Shown here: positions 1-9,500 of the stretch, in pieces | How positions within the stretch are numbered: position 1 is the first letter of the stretch | Layout of the letters: every line of letters begins with the position of its first letter | Source of the DNA: Flavobacteriales bacterium | GTDB lineage: Bacteria; Bacteroidota; Bacteroidia; Flavobacteriales_F; PHOS-HE28 | Length of the DNA: 64,000 bases | Assembly: GCA_020635675.1 (NCBI GenBank) | Contig: JACJZJ010000002.1 | Coordinates: 124,001 to 188,000, forward strand | Direction of reading: 5' to 3' | Notes under the pieces: model-generated | What the model saw: only the letters and a program-made list of their open reading frames with translations | What the model was told of the DNA's origin: nothing | Database searches by the model: none | Translations under genes and position numbers: made by a program

Positions 1-195
1 CTGAGCGGAAAGGCAGCAGATCGGTGCCAGCTCGTCCCTTTCGTGCGCTGAATGCCCCGGGCAACAATCCTCGGCCGCACCCATCCTCAACTCGCTCCGC
101 CCGCTCATCTGACAGGTCATGCGCGTGAGCGCGGGTGCCACGGAAAGCAGCATCACGAGCGGAATGGCCAGGTATGCGCGGATCCGGCGATGCAT
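1..195 (-). CDS. Small secreted Cys-rich protein, C-terminus cut by window edge
   Basis: Sixty-five codons are visible from the ATG at 195 and the frame is still open at base 1, so the gene is partial. The N-terminus (MHRRIRAYLAIPLVMLLSVA) is a basic start followed by a hydrophobic signal sequence. After it come a TCQMSG stretch, then two CC pairs (EDCCPG and PICC). Small secreted proteins with such spaced Cys pairs are common in Bacteroidota next to metal-handling genes (the HYC_CC_PP type); assignment to that family is tentative. A TACCTTTG -7 element sits 4 bases upstream of the ATG. It is divergent from the Nfu gene. Too short for confident family naming. Confidence 0.55.
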   Translation of the reverse strand, partial: MHRRIRAYLAIPLVMLLSVAPALTRMTCQMSGRSELRMGAAEDCCPGHSAHERDELAPICCLSAQ

Positions 196-199
196 GGTG

Positions 200-207
200 C
201 AAAGGTA
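200..207 (-). promoter_or_regulatory. -7 promoter element TACCTTTG
   Basis: Exact match to the Bacteroidota TAnnTTTG -7 element on the minus strand, 4 bases before the ATG at 195. Transcription would start at or very near the start codon. No clear -33 element was seen. Confidence 0.6.
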
Positions 208-258
208 GGGCCGCATGCAGGTGCCTTGCTGACCAAGTCCGACCCTTGATGGTCATCC

Positions 259-266
259 TACCTTTG
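259..266 (+). promoter_or_regulatory. -7 promoter element TACCTTTG for nfu
   Basis: Exact TAnnTTTG match, 6 bases before the ATG at 273. It decides the start of the Nfu gene: an in-frame upstream ATG at 135 would place this promoter inside the coding region. It forms a divergent pair with the element at 200-207. Confidence 0.65.
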
Positions 267-272
267 CCGCAC

Positions 273-881
273 ATGTCGAGCACGCTCCCCCCGATCACGG
301 TCTATGCCGAGATGACGCCCAACCCGGCCTCGATGCGCTACGTGGCCAGCCGCCCCTTGCTGGACGAAGGACGCATGTTGGAATTCCGCGGACCCAGCGA
401 GCCGGAGGGCATCTCGCCATTGGCCCAAAAGATCTTCGATCTCCCTTTCGTGACGGGTGTTTTCATCTCCGGCAACTTCATCACCGTGAACAAGAACGAT
501 GCGGTGACCTGGGACCTCGTCCAGCTGGAACTGCGCGAATACATCCAGGAGTTCCTGAACACGGACGGGCGTGTGGTGAGTGCGGATGCGCCGTCCCAAG
601 TCGTGGAAGAGGCGCATGAACGGGCGGCAAGCCACTACCCACCCGGCAATGAGCAGGATGAGCGGATCGTCGCTATTCTGGACGAATATGTGCGTCCCGC
701 AGTGGAAGGCGATGGCGGCCATATCGGGTTCCGTTCGTACAAGGACGGTATCGTCACGGTCACGCTACGGGGCTCCTGCAGCGGCTGCCCGAGCAGCATG
801 ATCACGCTCAAGGGTGGCATCGAGAACCTGCTGAAGCAGATGGTCCCCGGTGTGCGCGAGGTGGTCGCGGAAGAACTGTAG
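273..881 (+). CDS. nfu: Nfu-type Fe-S cluster carrier (NifU N- and C-terminal domains)
   Basis: A 202-residue protein with the two-domain Nfu layout. Residues ~10-95 are the Nfu N-terminal domain (begins TPNPASMRYV, with LPFVTGVFISGNFITV), and residues ~130-200 are the NifU-like C-terminal domain with the cluster-binding CxxC (C169-SG-C172 in GSCSGCPSS). Proteins of this type carry or assemble [4Fe-4S] clusters in the cytoplasm and hand them to apo-proteins. Length and motif are normal for the family. The start at 273 is chosen because it follows the -7 element and removes a low-complexity upstream extension. No other suf/isc gene is in the window, so it appears to be a stand-alone carrier. 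Confidence 0.93.
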   Translation: MSSTLPPITVYAEMTPNPASMRYVASRPLLDEGRMLEFRGPSEPEGISPLAQKIFDLPFVTGVFISGNFITVNKNDAVTWDLVQLELREYIQEFLNTDGRVVSADAPSQVVEEAHERAASHYPPGNEQDERIVAILDEYVRPAVEGDGGHIGFRSYKDGIVTVTLRGSCSGCPSSMITLKGGIENLLKQMVPGVREVVAEEL

Positions 882-951
882 CCGCATTTTCCACCCTCCC
901 CGTATGTGCGATCGGGGTAGGTCGCGCATCCCATGGATAAACATCCGAACC

Positions 952-1668
952 ATGGGACGTAAAACCCTTCCCCAGCTCATTGCCGCGTTGCTGATGACAC
1001 TGACGGCGAACGCGCAATCCACCGGTGAGATCCGCGGGACCGTATCCGACCCCGATGGCAACCCGCTCTACCTGGCCAATGTCCATGTGGAACGCCCCGG
1101 CGGTACCCAGGGCACCTCTACGGACATGGACGGGCACTTCGTGCTGAAACCGCTGGAGCCGGGGACCTACACGGTGCGGATCTCCTTCGTGGGCTACACC
1201 ACGGCCGAGGTCAGAGATGTATACGTACTGGCGGACAAGATCACCCGGCTGAAGGAGCAGCGCCTGACCATGAACAATGACCTGCCGATCATCGACATTT
1301 CGACCTATGCGCGACCACAGATCGAACCCGAGGAGCCGGGCAAGATGAGCCTGCTCGCTTCGGAATTCAAGAACGACCCGAACCTCAAGGATCCCGTGCG
1401 GATGATCGCCAAGAGTTTCGCGGGTGTCACCCCCGCTCCGAACGGTGATGGCCTGTACTTCCGCGGCAGTCGTTCGGACAACATGGCCTACTATGTGGAC
1501 GGCGTCAAGATGGGCGGGCTCAGCGGTGTACCCTCCTCCGCGATCCGCAGCATCACCGTGTACACCGGAGGATTGCCCGCACGCTATGGGGACGTGACCG
1601 GAGGCGTGATCGCCATTGAGACGAAAAGCTATCTGGACGTGATACAAGAGCGCCATTCCATGCACTGA
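952..1668 (+). CDS. Secreted carboxypeptidase-regulatory + TonB plug protein lacking a barrel
   Basis: 238 residues. A signal peptide (MGRKTLPQLIAALLMTLTANAQ) is followed by a CarboxypepD_reg-like beta-sandwich (~25-105; IRGTVSDPDGNPL, FVGYTTAEV) and a TonB-receptor plug domain (~125-225; GLYFRGSRSDNMAYYVDGVK, ITVYTGGLPARYGDVTGG). It ends in a stop about 12 residues after the plug, so the usual ~600-residue outer-membrane barrel is missing. No barrel-like sequence follows; the next gene is a sigma factor 30 bases downstream. Short plug-only proteins recur in Bacteroidota, so this need not be a broken receptor. Its neighbours suggest surface signalling, but that is inference. The start is chosen by the signal peptide. 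Confidence 0.85.
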   Translation: MGRKTLPQLIAALLMTLTANAQSTGEIRGTVSDPDGNPLYLANVHVERPGGTQGTSTDMDGHFVLKPLEPGTYTVRISFVGYTTAEVRDVYVLADKITRLKEQRLTMNNDLPIIDISTYARPQIEPEEPGKMSLLASEFKNDPNLKDPVRMIAKSFAGVTPAPNGDGLYFRGSRSDNMAYYVDGVKMGGLSGVPSSAIRSITVYTGGLPARYGDVTGGVIAIETKSYLDVIQERHSMH

Positions 1669-1698
1669 ACGCAGGCGATCGTTCCCGAAATTCAGGAT

Positions 1699-2262
1699 AT
1701 GTTCCTGCGGCATGGCCGAACAACGGAGCAGAGCGATGAGGACCTGGTGCGAAGCGCACGCAAAGGGCACCAGGCCTCCCTGGGCGTGCTGTGGGACCGC
1801 TACGCCCACCTCCTGTTCGGCGTGGCCATGAAGTACCTGAAGGACGTGGAGGCCGCCAAGGATGCCGTATTGGAGGTGTTCACCGACCTGCCCGTGAAAC
1901 TGGCGGCGCACGAGGTCGAGTGCTTTCGACCCTGGGTGCACGTGGTGATGCGCAACCATTGCCTGGGGATCCTTCGCCGTAAGGACCTGACCGTGCCGAT
2001 CGGGCAGGACCTTCCGCCCGCGGAGGACGTGAAAGGGGAAGCCGCATTGCGTGAGGCGGACCTTGAAAGGCTCGAGGCGGCCATCGAACGCTTGAACGGG
2101 AACCAACGCATCTGCATCCGGCTGTTCCACATCGAGCGGCTCAGCTACCGGGAGGTGGCGGATCGCACGGGCCTTAGTGTGGAACAAGTACGCAGTCACT
2201 TGCAGAACGGACGCCGCAATCTGCGATGCATGCTCTTATCCGATGCGGACCAGGACCAATAG
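1699..2262 (+). CDS. ECF-type RNA polymerase sigma factor
   Basis: 187 residues with the sigma-70 region 2 / region 4 layout. Region 2 covers ~25-95 (LWDRYAHLLFGVAMKYLKDVEAAKDAV, then WVHVVMRNHCL) and region 4 covers ~125-180, with the helix-turn-helix LSYREVADRTGLSVEQVRSH. There is no region 1.1 or 3, which places it in the ECF group that redirects RNA polymerase in response to envelope signals. The downstream gene starts inside it (20-base overlap) and encodes a membrane protein with an anti-sigma-like N-terminus, so the two are probably a sigma/anti-sigma pair. No autoregulatory promoter was recognised. Confidence 0.9.
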   Translation: MFLRHGRTTEQSDEDLVRSARKGHQASLGVLWDRYAHLLFGVAMKYLKDVEAAKDAVLEVFTDLPVKLAAHEVECFRPWVHVVMRNHCLGILRRKDLTVPIGQDLPPAEDVKGEAALREADLERLEAAIERLNGNQRICIRLFHIERLSYREVADRTGLSVEQVRSHLQNGRRNLRCMLLSDADQDQ

Positions 2263-3346
2263 ATCGCCCTTCGCTCCCGGCCCACGCCCATCCGCGGAAG
2301 AGTTGCGGCGCTATGCCCGAGGGGAACTTTCCGGCGATCGGGAGCATGCCGTGGAGGAACATCTGGAAGCCGACCCGATGCTGCGTGAGGCGATGGAAGG
2401 CTGGAGGGCCCCAGAAGCCCTGGAGGCCTCTACCACGCTGCGCTCACCATACCGCGGCAAGCGACCCTGGAACCGGCCCGCTCTCGGTCTGGTGGCCCTT
2501 ACCGGGATCGGCATGGCCGTGTGGTCCTTCGAGTTCGACCACGCGCCTTCCGGTCCCGGCGATCCGGGAACTGGATACACCGCACAACAGGATCGGAATA
2601 CAGGAATGGGCCTTGGACCGATGATCCGGATCGCTAGTCCGGGCGCAATGCCGGTATCCACGATCCCGGTCACCGGGTCCCGATCGGGGCGCGCCCGGAA
2701 GGATGGTCCGGACAGTCACGCGCAACACGCGCCCCTGGCGGCCTGGCCCACGGACACCATCGTTGCAGAGACCATCCGGACCATCCGCACACGGCCTCCG
2801 ATTGTCGTTAAGCACGCCCTCCCGGAGGAACGATCGCATCGGCCGGACAGGCAGCTGCTCTTTTTGCACGACCTGAAGGTGGTCGACCCCTCGGAACTGC
2901 ATCCGAGCAAGGACGATGAGGCATCTCCAGGAGGCGTTGATGCGCGGTATACGAGCGCCAACGAACAAGCAGCCTCGATGGAGAGCGCGGCGCAGGAACC
3001 CTACCTCGAATTCATGGACGATGCGTTGGGGCGGTTCGCACGACACGATCCCGCCGGCGCCCTTCGCCGGCTGCAGGTGATATTGGACCAATACCCGGAT
3101 GACGTCAACGCACTATTCTATTGCGGGCTTTGCCACTTCCATCTGGGGCGGTTCCAACAAGCCATCGACCTGCTCGAACGCGTGGGTGCGCATCCGGTGG
3201 ACAGCTTTGGCGAAGAGGCGGACTGGTACCGCGCCCAGAGCATTGAAGCACTGCATGGTCGCACGGCAGCCCGGCCGCTCCTGGACCGCATCATCCAGCG
3301 GGGCGGTTACTACGCCGACCGGGCCCGCATGCATATCCGCCGGTAG
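2243..3346 (+). CDS. Single-pass membrane protein, anti-sigma-like N-terminus and C-terminal TPRs
   Basis: 367 residues from the ATG at 2243, which overlaps the sigma-factor gene by 20 bases. Residues ~17-55 (AEELRRYARGELSGDREHAV, EEHLEADPMLREAMEGW) resemble the cytosolic helical part of Bacteroidota anti-sigma proteins. One membrane span lies at ~79-96 (RPALGLVALTGIGMAVWSF), followed by a ~170-residue low-complexity stretch and TPR-like helices at ~270-367 (GALRRLQVILDQYPDDVNAL, LGRFQQAIDLLERV). The inferred topology is a cytosolic sigma-binding end and a periplasmic TPR end. No zinc-binding HxxxCxxC motif is visible, so it is not a ZAS-type anti-sigma factor. Its role is inferred from position and layout. 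Confidence 0.75.
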   Translation: MRTRTNRSPFAPGPRPSAEELRRYARGELSGDREHAVEEHLEADPMLREAMEGWRAPEALEASTTLRSPYRGKRPWNRPALGLVALTGIGMAVWSFEFDHAPSGPGDPGTGYTAQQDRNTGMGLGPMIRIASPGAMPVSTIPVTGSRSGRARKDGPDSHAQHAPLAAWPTDTIVAETIRTIRTRPPIVVKHALPEERSHRPDRQLLFLHDLKVVDPSELHPSKDDEASPGGVDARYTSANEQAASMESAAQEPYLEFMDDALGRFARHDPAGALRRLQVILDQYPDDVNALFYCGLCHFHLGRFQQAIDLLERVGAHPVDSFGEEADWYRAQSIEALHGRTAARPLLDRIIQRGGYYADRARMHIRR

Positions 3347-3358
3347 GGAAAAGGAAAA

Positions 3359-3377
3359 GGGCCGCACAAAGCGGCCC
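3359..3377. terminator. Bidirectional hairpin between convergent genes
   Basis: A 7-bp perfect stem GGGCCGC/GCGGCCC with loop ACAAA lies between two gene ends that face each other. An A-rich run (GGGAAAAGGAAAAGG) precedes it, giving a pyrimidine-rich tail on the minus strand. It most likely ends the adhesin operon on the minus strand, and possibly the sigma operon as well. Confidence 0.6.
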
Positions 3378-3399
3378 CGATCCATCATTCACCCCCTCC

Positions 3400-5598
3400 C
3401 TATTTCGCCAACACCTTGAATTCGGTCCGGCGATTGCGCTGGTGCTCCTCTTCGGTGCAGGCCTTGCAAGCGCACGACTCGCTGGGCTTGCTTTCGCCAT
3501 AGCCCTTGTAGGTCAGGCGCGACTTGTCGATGCCCTGCTTGATGATATACTCCACCGCGCTCTTCGCGCGCTTCTCCGACAGGCTCTGGTTGTAGGTGTC
3601 GCTGCCGCGGCAATCGGTATGCGAGCTCAACTCGATCTTCACCGAAGGGTTGTCGTTCAGGGTCTGAACAAGCTTGTCCAGTTCCACGGCCGCATCCGGT
3701 CGGATGTTCCACTTGTTATAGTCGTAGTAGATGTTCTCCAGACGCACGACCTGACCCACTTCCAACGGGAAGAGGCGGAAGTCGGTATGGATGACGGCAC
3801 TGGGCTTGCCCTTGGTGCTGATGCGTGCGCTCTGTTTGAAGTAGCCGTCGCGCTCCACACGGATGCGATAGTCGCTCTCGGGCATCAGGCTGAAAGCGTA
3901 GTGACCCGTGCCATCGGTCACGACCTCCTCGAGCAGTTGATCGCTCCCATCGTACAGGCGCACATGGGCCATGTCGAGCGGGGCCTCGGTCTCGCCGTGC
4001 ATGACGATACCCTCGGCGGCGTAATCGTACTTGGTCAGTTCGACCACGATGTCCTCGAGGGGGTCCAGGTCCGTTTCCACGGCCACCTGGTTCTGGAAGT
4101 AGCCGTTCTTGGTCGCGGAGATGACATATTTCGTGTGGTATTCGGCCTCGATCGAGAATTTCCCGCCGGGTGCGGTCTCCAATTGGAAATGCTTGACGTG
4201 CTCCCCCTTGTCATCCTTCAGAAGGATGGTGGCGCCCTCGATCGGCTCGCGGCTCACTTTGTCGATGACCTTGCCCGCCAGGTACATGAGGGGGGGACGG
4301 ACGGTACAACCGTAAATGTCATCACTGCCCATGCCGCCGGGTCGATCGCTCACGAAGAAGCCGGTGCTGTCGCTGCCCACGAGGATCAACCCGAGGTCGT
4401 TGTATCGCGTGTTCATCGGATAGCCGAGATTGAACACGTTACCGGGGCCCTTCACCGTAAGATGGGTGAAGAAGAGGTCCTGGCCACCTAGGCCCGGATG
4501 GCCAGTTGAACTGAAGTACAGCAGACTATCGGAAGTGATGAAGGGATACATCTCGTTCCCCGGAGTGTTCACCCTGGGTCCGAGGTTCTGCGGCACACCC
4601 CAGTTGTTCCCCAGGTTGTCACAGTACCAGATGTCGGTCCCGCCCTGCCCGCCGGGTCGATCGCTGACGAAGAAGAGCTTGCGCCCGTCCGGGGAGATGC
4701 AGGGCTGGCCTAGGTTCGACTCCGGGTCGTTGTGATCGAAGGGGATCAGGGTGCCCCATTCCTTGTTGCCGAACTCGCCCTGCTGGATGTCGCTGAAGTA
4801 GATACCCAACTTCAACTCACCGTCCTCGGCCAGGCTCTTGGTCCCGTAGTGCAGGTTGTTGCGTGTGAAGTACAGCCTGTGTGCGAGGGAATCATAGCTG
4901 GCCGTGCCGTCGTGGTAGCGGCTGTTGATGTCCTTCCGCATCACCATCGGCTCCTCTGCGGTGAGGCCCTTAAGCAGCGCGGTATAGAGGTTGAGGAAGG
5001 GCTGGTCGTCCCAGTCGTATCGGGCCCGTCCACCGGCACCATCGCCACGGGCGCTGGAGAACAGGAGCAGGTCGTCCAGTACGGTCATGCCCAGGTCGGC
5101 CCGGGTCGAGTTGATGGGTACCGTCCGGATCGAAGCACTGCTGCTGTCGCGGAGCATGCGCCGGAAGATCTCCGGATTGCGGGTGTAGGTCGTGGCGCGC
5201 GCGTCGTCGGGGTTCTGCGCGGCGTAGTTCCCGTACCATGTAACGGCCTCGTCGTACTTGCCGTTCGCCCGCAGCACCTCCGCATAGTCCCACATGTCCT
5301 GTGGGCTTGCACTGCCGGAGCCCATGATCCGGGTGTAGGTCTCCTCGGCCTTGTCATTGCGACCGGTTCGCTTGTAGGCCATGGCCAACCGCCGCAGGTC
5401 GGTCACCGAGGCCTTGTTCCTGTCCACCAGGTCCTCGTAAACGCTGATCGCCTTGGGATAGTCGAACACCTCGGCATAACGGTCGGCCATGCGCTCCTTC
5501 ATCTTCTGGGCCTGCGTTGCTCCGGGCAGGAGCCAGAGGGTCAGGGCGGCGAGCGCCAGTACCGGCCGTGTGGGGATCGTTCGCTTGCGTTCCATCAT
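3400..5598 (-). CDS. PorE-like protein: TPR, PD40 propeller, CRD, OmpA domain
   Basis: 732 residues with the domain order of the T9SS-associated protein PorE. The order is signal peptide (~1-30), TPR-like helices (~35-150), a PD40/WD40-like beta-propeller (~175-425; CISPDGRKLFFVSDRPGGQG repeats), two carboxypeptidase-regulatory folds (~435-600) and an OmpA-like peptidoglycan-binding domain (~620-732; SSHTDCRGSDTYNQSLSEKR). Family knowledge places such proteins in the periplasm, tying outer-membrane T9SS parts to the cell wall. It starts 3 bases after the stop of the PorP/SprF gene, third in the adhesin operon. The C-terminal domain contains an unusual CACKAC sequence. Whether it serves the general T9SS or only this adhesin cannot be told here. 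Confidence 0.88.
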   Translation of the reverse strand: MMERKRTIPTRPVLALAALTLWLLPGATQAQKMKERMADRYAEVFDYPKAISVYEDLVDRNKASVTDLRRLAMAYKRTGRNDKAEETYTRIMGSGSASPQDMWDYAEVLRANGKYDEAVTWYGNYAAQNPDDARATTYTRNPEIFRRMLRDSSSASIRTVPINSTRADLGMTVLDDLLLFSSARGDGAGGRARYDWDDQPFLNLYTALLKGLTAEEPMVMRKDINSRYHDGTASYDSLAHRLYFTRNNLHYGTKSLAEDGELKLGIYFSDIQQGEFGNKEWGTLIPFDHNDPESNLGQPCISPDGRKLFFVSDRPGGQGGTDIWYCDNLGNNWGVPQNLGPRVNTPGNEMYPFITSDSLLYFSSTGHPGLGGQDLFFTHLTVKGPGNVFNLGYPMNTRYNDLGLILVGSDSTGFFVSDRPGGMGSDDIYGCTVRPPLMYLAGKVIDKVSREPIEGATILLKDDKGEHVKHFQLETAPGGKFSIEAEYHTKYVISATKNGYFQNQVAVETDLDPLEDIVVELTKYDYAAEGIVMHGETEAPLDMAHVRLYDGSDQLLEEVVTDGTGHYAFSLMPESDYRIRVERDGYFKQSARISTKGKPSAVIHTDFRLFPLEVGQVVRLENIYYDYNKWNIRPDAAVELDKLVQTLNDNPSVKIELSSHTDCRGSDTYNQSLSEKRAKSAVEYIIKQGIDKSRLTYKGYGESKPSESCACKACTEEEHQRNRRTEFKVLAK

Positions 5599-5601
5599 GG
5601 C

Positions 5602-6537
5602 TCAGAAGTATCGCGGTGAGCGGATGCCCTTCATGCGTTTGCCGAAATCGACGCCAAGCATGATCTCGTGCGAGCCGCCGCTGTAATTGTTGAGGATGGA
5701 GATCGGGTAGTCATAGGCATATCCCGCGTAGATCCCATCGGTGAAGTAGTACTGCACCAGCGCACCCACGGCATCCTCATGCCGGTACATCGCTCCGATC
5801 CAGAACTTCTCATAGAACAGGAAGTTCGCACTTAGGTCGAAGCTGATCGGTGCGCCGTCCACGGCCTTCACCAGGGCGGTCGGCTTGAATTTGATGTAGT
5901 CGCTCAGGTCGAACACATAGCCGCCACTGAGGAAGTAGTGTGGACGTTGCCCGGGCTCAGAGACGAACGACAGCGAATCGGTCTCGAAGAAGTCCGTCCG
6001 CAACAGGCGTGGCGCGCTCAGTCCGAGGTAGAAACGATCACCGTAGTACATCACGCCGAATCCGAACTGCGGGTCCCATTTCGAGGTGACGTTCTCCTGG
6101 AAGACCTGGTCGTTCTGCTCCAGGGGGTGCAGCTCGGCGAACTTGCCCTGGAACAGCGTGGCACCGCCCTTGAGGCCGAAGGCGAGCTTGCGGTCCCCGC
6201 CGAAGTGGATGCGATAGGCCACGTCGAGCATGAACGCGTACTGGGTCACCGGACCGAGTTGATCGCGCATGATGGTGCCACCGAGGGCGACGCTCTCCCT
6301 GGGGAGCGGAGCGTGGATGGTGAGCGTCTGCGTGGTCGGCGCCCCCTCGAAGCCCACCCATTGATGGCGACTGAGCGCCTTGATGCTTACCCGTTCGGCG
6401 CTCCCGGCATAGGCGGGGTTCAGCGCGAGCAGATTGAACATGTATTGCGTGAATTGCGGGTCCTGTTGCGCGAACGCCGAAGCGGTCAACAAGCAGGCCA
6501 GGAGCGGTGCGCTCCAACGTGCGGCCGATCGTTCCAT
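5602..6537 (-). CDS. PorP/SprF family type IX secretion outer-membrane protein
   Basis: 311 residues. After the signal peptide (MERSAARWSAPLLACLLTAS) comes the family hallmark QQDPQFTQYMFNLLALNPAY, followed by beta-strand-rich sequence throughout and a C-terminal strand ending SPRYF. SprF-like proteins are needed to export and attach partner proteins carrying the type B (TIGR04131-type) sorting domain, usually the gene next door. Here the upstream neighbour is exactly such a giant adhesin. In-frame starts further upstream (ATG 6573, TTG 6579) touch the adhesin stop; the ATG at 6537 is preferred because it gives a clean signal peptide. Confidence 0.9.
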   Translation of the reverse strand: MERSAARWSAPLLACLLTASAFAQQDPQFTQYMFNLLALNPAYAGSAERVSIKALSRHQWVGFEGAPTTQTLTIHAPLPRESVALGGTIMRDQLGPVTQYAFMLDVAYRIHFGGDRKLAFGLKGGATLFQGKFAELHPLEQNDQVFQENVTSKWDPQFGFGVMYYGDRFYLGLSAPRLLRTDFFETDSLSFVSEPGQRPHYFLSGGYVFDLSDYIKFKPTALVKAVDGAPISFDLSANFLFYEKFWIGAMYRHEDAVGALVQYYFTDGIYAGYAYDYPISILNNYSGGSHEIMLGVDFGKRMKGIRSPRYF

Positions 6538-6575
6538 GGTCCGATGGTTCCTTTTCCGCTGTGCGTATTCCATGA

Positions 6576-9500
6576 TCAACGGCGGATATAGATGTATCCG
6601 GTGTAGGCATCGCTGCCGTCACCCAGGTCCAATACGTAGTAGTAGGTGCTCTCCGGCAGTTCCTCACCCCAGTTCAGGCTGTTCTCGCTGCGGCCGTCCC
6701 AGTCGTTGTTGTACGGACTGCGGTCCAGCACCTTCGCGCCCCAGCGGTTGAACACAACGAGGCTGGCGGCGGGGTAGTACTCCAGGTTGTGGATCACGTA
6801 GGTGTCGTTCACACCATCGTGGTTCGGGGAGAAGGCGTCGGGGATCACCAGCGTGAGGCAATCCTCCAGGTGGATCAGCATCGTGTCCGCACTGTTCCCG
6901 CAGACGCCGTTGTTCACCGTCCACACCAGCAGGTTATCGCCCAGGGCGAGGCCTGTGACCTGCGTACCCGGATCACCCGCACCGCCGAACGTGGCGGAAC
7001 CCGAGGCCACGCTCCAGGAGGCGGTGGCCAGTCCGCTCACCGGCGTCCCATCGAGATAGGTGCTGGTGAACTCGTGCTGGCAGAACTCCTGGTCGTCCCC
7101 CGCGTCGGCGTCGGGCAGCGAACCGTCGTACACGAAGATGCTCATGTCGTCATTGCTGCTGCCGCAGGGGCCGTTGGCGATCACCCATTGGAACACGTTC
7201 TCTCCGATGTCCAGGTCCGTGATCGTCGTGAAGGGATCGTTCGGGGCGGCGATCGTGCCGCTGCCGCTGATCAGCATCCAGGTGCCGATGGCGGGGAAGA
7301 CAGGGGAGCTTGCGAACATGGTGGTGGAGGGAACGGGTGAACAGAAACTCTGGTCGTCGCCGGCGAGCGCCGCGGCCGCCTGGTCATCGAATACCTGCAC
7401 CACCATCGTATCGACGGTGATGCCATTTGCGCAAGGGCCGTTGTCGATCGTCCAGACGAGCATGGTCTCGCCCACCGTCAGTCCGGTGACGGTGCTGGTC
7501 GGCGAGGTCGGATCGGCGATGGTACCGCTGCCGCCCGCGATGGTCCAGATGCCCGTCGCCGGGAAGATCACACCGTTGCCCGCAAGTTGCACGGAGTTGT
7601 CCGGCGTGCAGAGCTGCTGGTCCGGTCCCGCGTCCGCGTCGGGCTGTGCCGCATCGTACACCAGGATGGTCACTTCGTCGGTGGTCTGGCCGTTCGGACA
7701 GGGTCCGTTGGCGATCGCCCATTGGAAGACATGCTCGCCGACGGTGAGCCCGGTTATGAGCGTGTGCGCATCGTGGATATCCGCGATCATACCGTTACCG
7801 CTCACCAGGGTCCAGGTGCCGATCGCCGGGAACAAGGGCACGTTGGCGTCCATCGTCACCTCGTTCGGGAACGTCGGCACGCAGATCGACCGGTCGGGAC
7901 CTGCGTCGGCAGCGGGTGCATTGTTGTCGAACAGGAACACGCTCACCGTATCGGTGGTCACCGCGTTCGGGCAGGGTCCGTTGAAGATGGTCCATACGAA
8001 GATGTTCTCACCCACGGTGATGTTGAAGGCGGCCGTGCTCGGATCGGCGGGGTCGGCGAGCGTGGCACCACCCTGGACCACCGTCCATAGTCCCGTTGCG
8101 GGGTAAATGGCGTCGTTGCCTTGCAGTACCGCACCGCTCGTGGGCGTGCACAACTGCTGGTCCGGACCTGCAGCGGCCGAAGGTTGGTTCTCATCGAATA
8201 CGGTCACCGTCACCGTGTCGGTGCTCGGTGGTCCGAATCCGCATTGGCCATTGTAGATTGTCCAGACGAACAGGTTGTCGCCCACGCTCATCCCAGTGAC
8301 CGTGGAGGTCGGGTCGTTCACATCCGCGATGGTTCCGGTGCCACCCACCAGGGTCCACGTACCCACTCCGGGGAACAACGGTGTGTTGGCGGCCATGACC
8401 GTGCTGTCCTGCGGTGTACACAACTCCTGATCGGGGCCGGCGTCGGCCGAGGGTGCGGACGGATCGTAGACATAGATCGTCATCGTGTCGGTGAGCAGGC
8501 CGTTGTTCGCACAGGGACCATTGTCGAGCGTCCAGATGAAGGTGCTGATCCCCACTTGTAGGTCGGAAATGTCCGTGAGCGGATCGGAGGGATCAGCGAT
8601 GGTGCCCGAACCGCCAAGGAGTGTCCACGTGCCGGATGCCGGCGGCTGCGGAATGTCCGCCGCCATGGTGGTGCTGGTCAGCGGCAGGCAAACCTCCTGG
8701 TCCGGACCGGCGTTCGCTGCCGCCGTGCTGTCATCGAAAAGGGTGATGGTGACGAAGGCGACACTGTCGACATAGTTGCAAGGACCGTTGTATACCGTCC
8801 ATTGGAACACGTTGTCACCGATAGCCAGACCGCTCACCTGCGTGGCCGGGTCGTTGGCATCGAAGATGAAGCCGGCGCCCTGCACCAGGCTCCATGTGCC
8901 ATGGGCCGGGAAGATCGGCGTTGTGGCGTCGAGGAAGGTCGAGTCCGCAGGTGTGCAGAGCTCCTGGTCCTGGCCGGCATCCGCGGGCGGTTGCGTGGGA
9001 TCGAAGATCTGGATGTGCATGTCGTCCGAGCTCACCCCGCAAATGCCGTTGTCGATGGTCCATGTCAGGATCACCTCTCCGACCGTGAGACCTTCCACCA
9101 GGGAGGCCGGGTCATTGACCGCACCGACGCTCGCCGGACCCTGTGTCACGCTCCAGACACCGATGGCCGGGGGCGTGGGTGTGTTGCCCGCAAGCACGGT
9201 CTGCTGGTCCGGGAAACAGAGTTCCTGATCGGGCCCCGCATCGGCCGGCGGTGCGTTCAGATCGAAGAGGAAGATGCTCACATCGTCGCTCGTCAGGCCG
9301 GAACCGCAGTGGGAATTGTTCACCACCCAGGTGAAGATGTTCTCACCCACGCCCAGACCGGTCACCGTCGTGTTCGGGTCGTTGGGATCGGTTATCGTGC
9401 CCTGCCCCTGCACCAGGATCCATTCGCCGGTGGCCGGGAAGGTGATGGGGCTGCCTGCAAGTGTCGCCGAGGTCACGGGCGTGCAGACCTGTTGATCGGG

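Noticed and set aside
887..935. Possible terminator after nfu (CCCCG...CGGGG)
   Set aside because: Five-base stem with a 10-base loop and no T-run; too weak to call.
808..2199. 463-codon minus-strand open frame
   Set aside because: Crosses three real genes on the other strand (Nfu, plug protein, sigma factor).
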